Shown: positions 44,419 to 56,400 of the stretch, piece by piece
How positions within the stretch are numbered: the stretch's first letter is position 1
How the letters are laid out: every line of letters begins with the position of its first letter
Assembly: GCA_039707465.1 (NCBI GenBank)
Contig: CM077644.1
Coordinates: 96,577,375 to 96,641,374 of the forward strand
Length of the DNA: 64,000 nt
From: Rhabdophis nuchalis
Taxonomy: Eukaryota; Chordata; Lepidosauria; Squamata; Natricidae
Reading direction: 5' to 3'
Notes under the pieces: generated by a model
Database searches by the model: none
Told to the model about the DNA's origin: nothing
Seen by the model: only the letters and a program-made list of their open reading frames with translations
Translations under genes and position numbers: made by a program

Positions 44419-47400
44419 AGCCATTATGAAAATCAGGTAAAAATTACCTGATTTTAACATTAACATTGTGTGTGTATAATTATCTAAATCGGGGGTTCCC
44501 AAACTTGGCAACTTTAAGACTTGTGGACTTCAACTCCCAGAATTCTCCAGCCAGCATAGAATTCTGGGAGTTGAAGTCCACAAGTCTTAAAGTTGCCAAG
44601 TTTGGGAACCCCTGATCTAAATATAGATATATAAGGTATATATCTTTTTTTTTTAATTTTTTTATCTAAAGATACAGACAAAACACATGTATCTAAAATG
44701 TTTGCCATGGACATTATTTCTGTTCCTGAATACAGTATAATCAGCAGCTTTGTGCTTTATTCAGGTAATTATTTTACAATTAAGAAATAATGGCAGCAAC
44801 AGCCAATACAGTTAGCGCTTAACATACAACAGTTCATTTAGTGATTGTTCAAAGTTACAATGGCACTGAAAAAGTGACTTATGACTGTTTTCCATACTTA
44901 TAACCGTTGCAGCATCCCCATGTTCATGTGTTCAACATTCAGATGCTTGACAAGTAGTTCATATATATGGCTGTTGCTGTGTCTCAAGGTTGTGTGATCC
45001 CCTTTTGCAACCTCCTCACAAGCGAGTTTCTTTCCGCCAGAAACTCAAGACCTATTTTTTCCAACAGGCCGGCCTGGCCTAACTCTACCTAGCCTTTAGC
45101 CTGAAATTAAATTGTTTTAATTGGTTTTTAAGGGAAATAGTTTTAATTTATTGTAAATTTTAGCACAGGGTTAATAATTTAATTTGATTTTAAATTTTGT
45201 ACACTGTCATGTTTATATATGTTTTTTAATTTCCTGTGCACCGCCCCGAGTCCCTTTTGGGAAAGGGAGCGGTATATAAGTTTAATAAATGAATGAAATG
45301 AATGAATGAAATGAAGTCAATGGGAAAACCAGATTCACTTAACAACTTGGTTATTACTTATCAATTGCAGTAATTCACTTAACAGCTGTAGCAAGTAAGG
45401 TCATAAAATGGGGCAAAATTTACTTAACAAATGTCTCACTTATCAACAGATATTTTGGGCTCAATTATGGTTGTAGGTCAAGGACTACCTGTACAAAAGT
45501 TAGGTAAAAACTGTTTTTTGCAGTGTTTCTATCTGCACCCTTGTCTACAATGTGTATGTAATATTTGCCAGTGGCTCTCTGGGATTATAAGTTAGGACAC
45601 TGAAAATAAAATAACTTAACAAAGTTCATCTTATGTCTATTCCTGAGTAAAGAAAGTATCGTTGTGCTTTATTAAGGTAAATATTTTATAATTAATCGGT
45701 ATATTCTACACAGGGAATATCATATGGTGGCAATAGCAACCAATATGGAGGCCAGGTAATTTATCATTATTTATAGTAGATACGTAACATTTAATAGAGA
45801 TATTACATGTATATATACATAGGGAAGAAAATGTTAAAAAGTGCTCTACTTAGTTTTGCTCCTAGAAACAAAATACAAATTACACTGAAACCTGAATTGG
45901 GGAAAGATAAAGAGTAAAAGTTCATTAATTAAAATAGATTCTAAATTTGTGATATCAAAGTATATGAGAAATGGCTATCCCATTTGATATCTGGCCTTGT
46001 TTTGTTGGCCTTGTTGGTTCATTGTTGAAGTAGAACTGCTTTTTAAAGGCATATTGATATGTCCCAATTATTATCCACTTTGATATTCCTCTTTTTGAAA
46101 GATTAAACTTAATGAATTACTGATGGAGCAAATTGCTTTCTTGTTGACACCTCTGTGCTTTCCTTCTCTGGATGTGTTCCTGCAGGAGCTAGTCAACCAT
46201 TTCTCTGGGATACTTGGATGACAAAATGGCCCTTTTAATTCTATAAGTATGTGAAAGAAAATGGAAGGGAGATTAACTATGGCAATTCACACTGGTAAAA
46301 GCCTTGTCTAGCCTGATATCTAAAATCCACAGTTTTGCTTCTTTTGTTTGCCACTTTTATTAGACACAACAGGAGGGGATATTTTCAACTCATATCCTTG
46401 TAGATCTTTCTTTGGGGGGGGGGGTGAAGCACATGATCACATGGTCTGACCTCTCTCCCAGCATGCATGCATTACCCTCCAATAGGGATAAGTTGGCTGT
46501 GCTTGTGACTTCTTGTCATCACTATGATCTTCCTCATTCAAAATTTGCTTATTAAAAGTAAGAAGGAAAGGTACAACTAGCTAAAAAGAACAGGGATTCA
46601 CCCATGCTGTTGTGCCCATCATTTTTTTACTATTTGACATCCCTTTAGGGCAGGGGTGTCCAAACTTGGGAACTTTAAGACTTGTGGACTTCAACTTCCA
46701 GAATTCCCCAGCCAGCTATGCTGGCTGGGGAATTCTGGGAGTTGAAGTCCACAAGTCTTAAAGTTCCCAAGTTTGGACACCCCTGCTTTAAGGGCATCCC
46801 AGTTGTCATCAAAACCTTTCTTAATAAAGAATGTTTATTTTGTTTGCCTCTTCCTCATCCTGGCAAACATAGCCCTTTCACCCAACAGTTCAAGATGTCT
46901 GTTTCCACGCTAATGTATTAAACAATCAATTTCCTCAATGAGCTATAATTTGTAATAACTGTTTTTTTAATAACTTTTTTTTTAAAACAGGGTGAATCTG
47001 ACAATAGCGGCAGCCAATATGGAAAGGTAAAATTCCTGGAATAGTTTTACCTTTAAAGGGAAGCATCATTTGGAATGCTGAACTCTCTATCAACAGCATG
47101 CTTGCAGTCAAAACTCAGATGTCACTCTTTCCTTTCGCTTTTCTCCCTTAGTCCTTGAAATTTATTGCAACAATAAATATAAGTTCAAACTGGAGTACAA
47201 AAGTCTGCTACTGATCTTGAAAATCTGTACTTCCTTTGATTATTCAGTTCCAATTACGTAACAGTCAGTCTGTCACTTTATCTCCGTCATTGGCCAGCAA
47301 AACAGACCTTTGAAAAAAAAGGCTCACATTTTACTTGCTGAAAATCAATGCAGGATATACACCACATAAATTAGCTACAATAAAACCAGCTACATAGCAA

Positions 47401-50400
47401 AAGTTTAAATGCTCTTGCTAATGCTAATGTTAATATTATATCTAGAGACAAATAAACATTTACTAAACATTGTTGATCATACAAATTAACAACAATTTGG
47501 ATATGATTAAAATTAGATACCATTTCCTGAAATCTGGTCAAGGTAACCTGCATATTAAACAACACTAAAAATAAGAGACAATTGTGAAATGCTGAGAAAT
47601 ATTTGGTTCTTGTGGATCTTCTTGGCATGTTTTTTTGCTCAATCCCTGCCCCATGCCTCAGTTTACCACTTCCCAATTTCAAGTTTCCAGAGTAGGACAC
47701 AGCCTGTTGCCAAGACTTTGAAGATATGAATTTATCCCGTCAGGACTACTGAAAACGTCCCCTTCTATCTAAAACAATGCTTCTCAAACTTTGGAGAGTT
47801 ACGATCTGTGGACTTCCACTCCCGAAAGTCTGAAGAATAGTGGGAATTGAAGTCCACACATCTTAAAAGTTCCAAGGTTGGGAAACACTGGTCTAGAAAA
47901 ACAAGAGAAGTCACTCCTTCACATGTCTGATAGCCAGGTCAGGATAGAGGCATTTTTTAAAATCTCCAACTAAGAGTCATATAATGAAGTATCAGAAAGA
48001 TATTGGATTCCTCATATTTTACAGAACTACTCCTCTTCTGAAGCCAATCAGCCAGGAGGTCAGGTAAGATATTCTCTCTTGATTAGATTATAATGTAACT
48101 TTCTTGTTATTTTTAAAAGCAAAATCATAACATAATAATATTGCTTGATAAAAAAGCATCTGCAAGAGAAATAATTTCTTTTCCTTTGTAGAGCGCAACT
48201 TCTTCAGGAGGCATCCAAACTGATGGACAAGTAAGAAAATAATGTATAGGCAGTCCCTTGACCCTTCATCCCCATCATTGTGTTTGCTTTCATGGAACCC
48301 ACCACTAACCATATGTAGAGAGTGATGAAATTGTTGTCCAACAAACAACAGTGAAAAATTTCTGCAAAACCATTTGCAATGTTGCTGTTGTTTTAATCTG
48401 AAGACCTATAGCAATCTTATCGAATTGGGTGCCCTCCAGATGGGTTCTGGAGACAATAATTCAGACAATAATTCCCAGTGGAATCTGCAAGGGGAAGTCA
48501 AACAGATCAAAATGGTGGTTATAGGAACATGATCCATGGCCTATCCTTTTTTGCATTTGTGTCAGCATTGAACACATATGCATATGGACAGGGCTTTGAT
48601 TGGAGCCCCATGACAACCTCCTTGCCTGTCTTAATATCTAAATTCCAAAGATGCAGCTAACAATTCCCCAAATTCCCAGCCTTTGGAATCTTGGAATTGA
48701 ATTCATGACATACAGTATATCAAGGGCAGTAACTCAATGACTGATGGGGCAGCCCAGTGATTTGGAAGAGAAATGAGCAGCTTAGAGTTAATTTTTGGTG
48801 AGTGCTACATTGTATTGCAGCAGACTCAAACAATAGTTTTCTTCTCAATTAAATATATTGTATAAGTGTGATAATGTAGGCTGTGTATATTAGTTTTTCT
48901 GAGACTTGCAAGTTAAGACAGTATATATTTTGAAGCTGATTAAAAATGGAGCCCTGTAACACAAACCTATTAATCTATTTTTTCTTTAAGACAGAGCCAA
49001 AATGATGATAGAGTAGCAGTTTCCCTGAGCTTCTTATGATACTTTATTTGGTTTATCAATTTTTATAAGTAGCGTAGCTATCCAGTACTTAATTCTATAT
49101 ATTCAGGCTCAAGCTATTTTTCCTCAACATTGGTAATACTAATTGATAGTAAATTGATAATTAGCAATAATAATTTGGTAATATACAATGGATACTTAGT
49201 ACCAGGTGGTGCTATACACCTGGACCATATCAGTTGAGCATGTTGCAATTGCATATACATATAAAAAAGAATTAAACATTGAGTTTTAAAAATGTGAACC
49301 TAAAACCTTAGCAAAGTTAACAAAACAATCTCTAGGAAAAATAAGAACTATGTTTTTAGGTATTGTGCCAGGACTATATTTCATCATTCTTAATCCGTAA
49401 AGAAGCATTGATTGATTTTCAACCAAACAAATTATTGATTAAAAGTGATATTCAGAATATCTTTTATTAAAGAATTACTGAATTTCTGTTCTGTTTTCTT
49501 AACAGATTAGATGTTATTGTACAGATGGGCTTTTGGTAAGCACTTATTCTGCACTAATTTATGTTTTGATTGCGCTGAAGCACAAATGGGTTTCTTTGAA
49601 TTTAGTTTAGCATCATAATTTAGCATCCAGATGTTACAGGTCCTAAAGCAGAATTTTGTTTTAATGCAAGGTTGCCCAAAGTGATCAATATCAGGAGTCG
49701 ATTAGACAATTCAAGAGACCAAAAAATCTCTGGTGGTCTATAGATTGTTGATAAAAGATAGAAGGTCAATTTGGATCAATTAATATTTTGGGGTCTGTGG
49801 AGCTCCATGCAAATCTTTAATTCTGAAGATGAAGTAGCTAGTAGTTACTCAGAGTTTGATAGAGCCATCAGCAAGAGAAGTCCAGAGTTGTTTCTATTAT
49901 TATGACTTGTTGCATTGGCCTTTTTATCCACTTATCAACTTCTTCCGGGATAGACACACATTGTTGTTTGATGGCGTTACAGTAACATTGCAAGATGCAA
50001 GCTGTTTCAAGTAAAATTGCTTTTGGCAATTGACTGATGATTTTATCAGTTCTGGTAGTGTTCAAGTGGTGCTCCAGATGTTTTGGGATTGCACACAAGA
50101 TGCTTATTACTATTGGAACTATCTTTGCTTTCTTTTGGCACAGTAATTTATAAACTAGAGATGTCTCTATTCAAATATATAAGGTGTTCATCCAGATTTA
50201 TTAATAAATGCAACTTTCCTAGGGATTTTTCTTTTTGATCAATTTAAAAAATAGATGTGAATTTTTCTTTAATAGGATTCCTCTGATCGTGGACAAAGCA
50301 GCCAATATGGTGATGGGCAAGTAAGGAATATTTTTCTATAAAAATGATGAATTGACATGAATTGACTTGCCAATAAGAATGAGCATGGAAAAAAAACCTG

Positions 50401-53400
50401 ACTTCTATTGTTACAGGGTTCCCAATCAGCTAGTGACCAATATGGTAATGGTAAAGGGGACACCAGCCAATATGTTGAACATGGTGGCAGTAGCCAATAT
50501 GATGGACAAGGAAGCCAGCATGGTGGCCATAGCCAATATAGTGGTGGACAAGGAAGCTCATATAGTAGCAGCAGTCAATATGGTGGTGGACAAGGAAGCC
50601 AATATGGTGGCGGACAAGGAAGCTCATATGGTGGCAGTAACCAGTATGGTGAACAAGGAAGCCAGTATGCAGCTGAACAAGGAGCAGCAGCATATAGCAG
50701 CATCAGCCAATATGATGGACAAGGACGCCAGCATGATGGTGGACATGTAAGTCTATATGGTGGTGGAGAAGGAAGTCAATATGGTAGCGGACAAGAAAGC
50801 TCATATGGTGGCAGTAAACAACAAGGAAGCCAATATGGTGGTGGACAAGGAATATAGCAGCATCAGCCAATATGATGGACAAGGAAGTCCATACAGGAGT
50901 GGACAAGGAAGCCAGCATGATGGGTGGATAAGGAAGTATATATGGTGGTGGAGAAGGAAGTCAGTATTCCTTCTCCACCACCATATATGGCGCGAGCATT
51001 CAATATGGTAATGGACAAGGAAGCAAATATAGTGGACAAGAATATTTTTAGGAGGATTTTACATTTTACGGCAATGTCAGCCTTTGATCATAGAATAAAA
51101 TTAAGAAAGATAATAAATATATGTAAGTCCTGCAAAGAGAGACTGAATTGAGAATGCTTAGATTTGGAGGGGGGGGAGAAGGTTGAGGAATGCAATGAGA
51201 GGACCCTTCAAATACTTGACAAAGCTGTGTACCTGGTTTCATTGTTCTGAGTGCAGAATAATGGATTTCAGTTACAGAACCAAGATTTCATTAAAAATGT
51301 TCCTAACAGTAAGAGTAATACAGTAATAGAACACATTAATTGATAACGTTTCAGAAAGGTGTGGTGGTTTGTTCTTCACTGGATGTGTTTAAGCAACACA
51401 ACATAAGAGATTCACTAAGAATGGAGCCAACATCAGTGAACGTTAGCATGGTGTAATCACTAAGAACTAGAGCCAGGAAGACCCAAATTCAAGTCTACCC
51501 TAAGCTATGGAAATTCATTAGGCAACTTTCTGCCAATCATTACACTTTTAGGCAAACCTCTGAAATTTGTTGCTGTGGGAAATAATGGAAGTGCGATATT
51601 GACAGGTTTAAGGCGATTTAAAGGAGCAATATGAATTTGATAAATAAATAATGGCAATGATTCTTTTTTTTTTATAACAGCCATTGTTTTAATAATGCAT
51701 TTCCTACTTAGAGGGTATCACTGCCAAAACAGTGAAGTCTTATTTTAAATGACTATTCGGGAAGAAGCAGTATTCATTATATAGAAATGTGCATGAAATA
51801 AGAAAGACTACTTTCTGGCAATTGCCTGGCATGATGTTTTATGATGAGCAGAAGTGCTTTATAGACTGTATAAATCACCCTTTCTGAGCCATCATAATTT
51901 TAATGACAGGTCATAAATTGAGGACTATCTATAGCAGGGGTGTCAAACACGATTTCATTGAGGGCCACATGAGGCTTGTGTTTGACCTTGGGGGGCAGGG
52001 TGGTTGTAGCCAAGGTGGTCGTGGCCAGTTCAATGTTATTTTTGTGTCGGTGCTTGTGGTGGCCTGAGTGCTCTGCCAGAGATAACGGGCTCCTGAGCTC
52101 CGTTTTTGGCTGCAATGGCCTCCTGCAACCCAGCAAAAATGGAGCTCAGGAGGGATGCACGCAGCCCTCCCTAGCTCCGTTTTCACCGGCAGAGGCATTG
52201 TGGGGCAATCCTTTGCTGTTTCCATGGCAGCCCCACAGGCCAGATCTAAGCACCCCGCAGGCCACATCCGGTACCCAGGCCTTGAGTTTGACAACCCTGA
52301 TCTATAGATAGGGTGACATTTTTTCCTTGCTATGGAATACTATATTATGGCTGCAAGGAGAGAGAAAACCTATAGTGAAGAATAGATGGGCTCATAAGAT
52401 TAACTCTCTTCTCCAGCGTTCTAGTCTCAGTTCAAATTAATCGCTTTTAGAAAAAAGTAAACAACAGCAAGAGCTTCTTTTCGATGACATGTCTAGCGGG
52501 GCCTCAATTTCTCTTTACATAGAAATAGATCACAATCTTTTCCAGTCAGGTAATAAGTCAGATGGAAGTACTCAACATAAAGGTAGGCAGGTAATTTTTC
52601 TCTCAAGCATTAGCACATATTTATAGAAATGTTGGAACTTGTGTTGAAATTATTTTCTTTTTCTAATGGCCTTTTTTGCCTGCACAGGGTTCCCGGCTTG
52701 GAAGTACTCAGTTTGCTGGTAATGGAAGAGGGAAGCAACTGAGTGAACAAGTAAGGACTTCTCAAATAGATGTATTTGGTCTGCACTAGTTAATTGATCA
52801 TTTCCTCTATTTAGAAATTGGTATAGCCTGTAATATCCTTAGAGTTAAGAAAGAAAATAGAGTGTTCTGATACTTTTGTATTTGTTATATCTTAGGGAGA
52901 ATGTAGGCACTGATCTTGAGTATATTCAAGTTTACAGTCCTGTTTTTGATATTACATTCAATTGAACTTTGAGAAATCCAATATAGTTTTGTACTGTAAT
53001 AATGTGTGTTGATCACATACATTCAAAATGACTATGCAGTATCTTTCCCCCAAGTGTTTTTTAATATAAAGATTGGGTTGCTTATTTCTATAGAGTTTCT
53101 TTTATTCAGAATGCAAATGATAACTCAGCTTTCTCAATGATTAATTTTTGCATTGGCTTAGACATTAATAGTATAAAAAGAACCTATGAAAATGTATATG
53201 AGCCAGCAGACCCAATTCAAACTGAAAGTATCATAACTTCTAAATATTGCTATGTATCATTACCACCATAGAGCTCTTGAATTGAATTATTTGTTGTAAA
53301 GTTAATACATAATCTTTGGCTAAGGTACTTTGCCAATTACAAGTTCTACTGAATTCAGTAGGATTTCTTTCCCAGTTAAGTATACTTAGGATTGCTGATT

Positions 53401-56400
53401 AGAGGAGCTGGTTCTATTGGGCTCGGGGTCTACTGCTCAGTATACTATAATAGATTGTGGTACAAATCTTCGTTCCTTGTGTCTTAATAAATGGCATTGG
53501 CATAAAGTAACTAGATGTCCTGTCATTAATATAGAAATGTTGGCACATTCTTTTTCCAAAGAAAGTAAGTCGCATTTTAGAATTCTGAGAATGAATATAG
53601 AAATACTGATGTACAGGAGTTCTGGTCTTTGTTAACTAATGCAAGGTCTCCCTACAACAAGGTCCTCAAAGCTGTGTAAGGCCTTGCCATGAGTGCACCA
53701 ACACTGAGCTGCTGACATAATCAATTAGTATCTGTTTTATCCACAGGGTTTTCAGAGCCATCAGTCTCATAACTCTGTAAGTATTGTACTCCCAAAGGGT
53801 TTCCTATTTACTAAGGCCCTGTATTCAGTGAAGGAATTATCTGCCACAGCTGCTGCTGCATTGAAGAACATCAGCAGTGATTTTCAAAAGGAGGGAGGGA
53901 GGAAGAGAAGAAGGAACTGGGGGGAGGCACAGAGACCAGACATGGGAGTCCTGAAGAGTTCATACCAGAGGTGAAATCAATTTACCTTTGCTACCAGTTT
54001 GCAAATGTGAGTGCCCACACTCGCATGCATGATTTGCTTGCACACGCCACCACCACACATGCACAGGACCTTCCATGCATGCGCAGAGCATCAAAAACGG
54101 ACGTGATGACGTCCAGGCGGGTGGGCAGAGCCTGCTACCGAGCCGCCCGCAAAAGTAGAACAACGAGGGGGGGGGGAAATCTCCTGTGTCACGTGATTTA
54201 GATTAGCTAGAAAGCAGGAAATCCTGCTTTCTAGCTAATATAAATCGCGTGTTACAGCTGATTGTCAAAAATAACGATTCACTCAAACTGGTAGCATTTT
54301 TTTCCTACCGGTTGGAGTAAACCGGTCAAAACTGGTAGCATTTCATCCCTGGTTCATACTCTTAAAACCTGAATCACTACTACTACTATTACCGCTTCTT
54401 TCTTTCCCTGCTCTGCCACAGCCCATGTGACCTTTGTAATTGAGCACTAATTAGGTATTGCTTCCTAATTACAGAAGTGACCGAGTCCCTAAATCAACTC
54501 TCTTTCATTTGGCCTCCTGTAGACTCTGCTTCCATCTGCTCTCAGCACCTGAGATATTGATATCTCAGGTGCTGAGGTATCTCAGGTGGGGATATTGATC
54601 TCATGTAAAGTCATATAAAATCATCTGGGAGATCAATAATTCCTGATTACATCGATCAATCCTCATAAATAATAGCCAGATAAGTTTTTGTTTTGATCTC
54701 ATGTAAAGTCTTCTGGGAGGTCTATAATCCCTGATTACATCAATCATTCCCCATCAATAAGTGTTCCTTCCAGGAGCCAAAAAAATAATAGCCATGGAGG
54801 CACAGAGCCCTGTGACTGGAATAAAAGGGGAATCCTGCAGTGGGCAAAGTGGAACCCAGCAGGTTGCTTAACTTCTCAAGCTTCCTCCTCATTTGACACA
54901 GAATACCTTCTGTTTTTCCAAATTGGCGTACCAAGCATACCTGGTAAAATGCCCCCCTGGCCACGGCTGCCACATGGTCCTCCATGGACAGCCGGGAATC
55001 CAGGAGGACACCCAAATTGCACGCCCTCTCCACGGGGGCCAATATTTCGCCCCCAATGGCCAGTGTTGGACTGGCTGAACCGGGGTGCCGGAAACCACAG
55101 CCACTTGGTCTTGGCAGGGTTGAGCTTGAGTTTGTTACTACCCATCCAGACCCGTACGGCCTCCAAACCCCGGGACATCACCTCAACGGCATCGTTGGGG
55201 TAATTTGGGGTAGATATGTACAGCTGGGTGTCATCAGCGTACAGATGGTATTCTACCCCAAAACCACGGATGATCTCGCCCAGCGGCTTCATATAGGTGT
55301 TGAACAGGAGGGGCGAGAGGATCGACCCCTGAGGAACCCCGCATATCAGGGGTCTCAGGGCCGACTTCTGCCCTCCTGCCAACACACATTGCGACCGACC
55401 AGAGAGGTAGGATGAGAACCACCGTAACACAGTGCCTCTCACCCCCAACCCCCCCAGTTGGTGCAATAGGATACCATGGTCGATGGTATCAAAAGCCGCT
55501 GAGAGGTCTAATAGGACCAGGATAGAGGAACATCCTCTATCCCGTACCCTCTAGAGATCATCCACCAATGCAACCAATGCCATCTCAGTGCTGTGACCGG
55601 GACGGAAGCTGGACTGGCGCGGGTCTAGATAATCAATTTCCTCCAGGTGCCGAGGAAACTGTTGTGCCACCAAACTCTCCACAACCTTCGCTAGAAAGTA
55701 AAAGTTGGAGACCGGACGGTAATTATCCAATAATGCTGGGTCCAGGGAAGGCTTCTTGAGAAGGGGTCTCACCACCGCCTCTTTCAAGGCGGTAGGCAGA
55801 TACCCCTCACTCAAGGAAGCGTTCACAATATCCTGGAGCCAGCCTTGTGTAACCTCCCAGGATGCCAGTACAAGCCAGGAGGGACACGGGTCTAATAAAC
55901 ATGTGGTGGCCTTGAGTCTCCTCGATAACCTGTCCATATCCTCGGTAGTAACAAAGTCAAACTCCTCCCAAGATGTCAACTCAAGACCCGCATCGGACAA
56001 TCTGACTGGACTAGTTTCAGTGGAGGGCAACTTGCTCCGGATCCGAGCGATTTTATCCTGCAGGTATACACCAAATTCCTCTGCTCTATCCGGCAGCGGG
56101 GCTTCCCGCGCCCTCTGTTGAAGGAGGGAGCGGGTTACCCCAAACAGGGTGGCAGGGCGGTTCTCTGCGGATGCTATAAGAGTGGCACAATACTCACGTT
56201 TGGCCACTCTAATCGCCACCAAGTAAGTCCTAATATAGGCTCTTACTAGTGTTCGGTCGGATTCGGACCGAGAGGATCTCCACCTACTCTCTAGACGTCT
56301 CTTGCGGCGTTTCATCTCCCTCAGCTCCTCGGAAAACCAAGGGGCCTGGGAGATTCGGCGCCGTGTGAGAGGCCACAAGGCCATGCAGCCACTAGGTCCT

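Noticed and set aside
50430..50918. Minus-strand His/Leu/Val-rich frames across E39
   Set aside because: Shadows of the QYGG coding repeat on the other strand.
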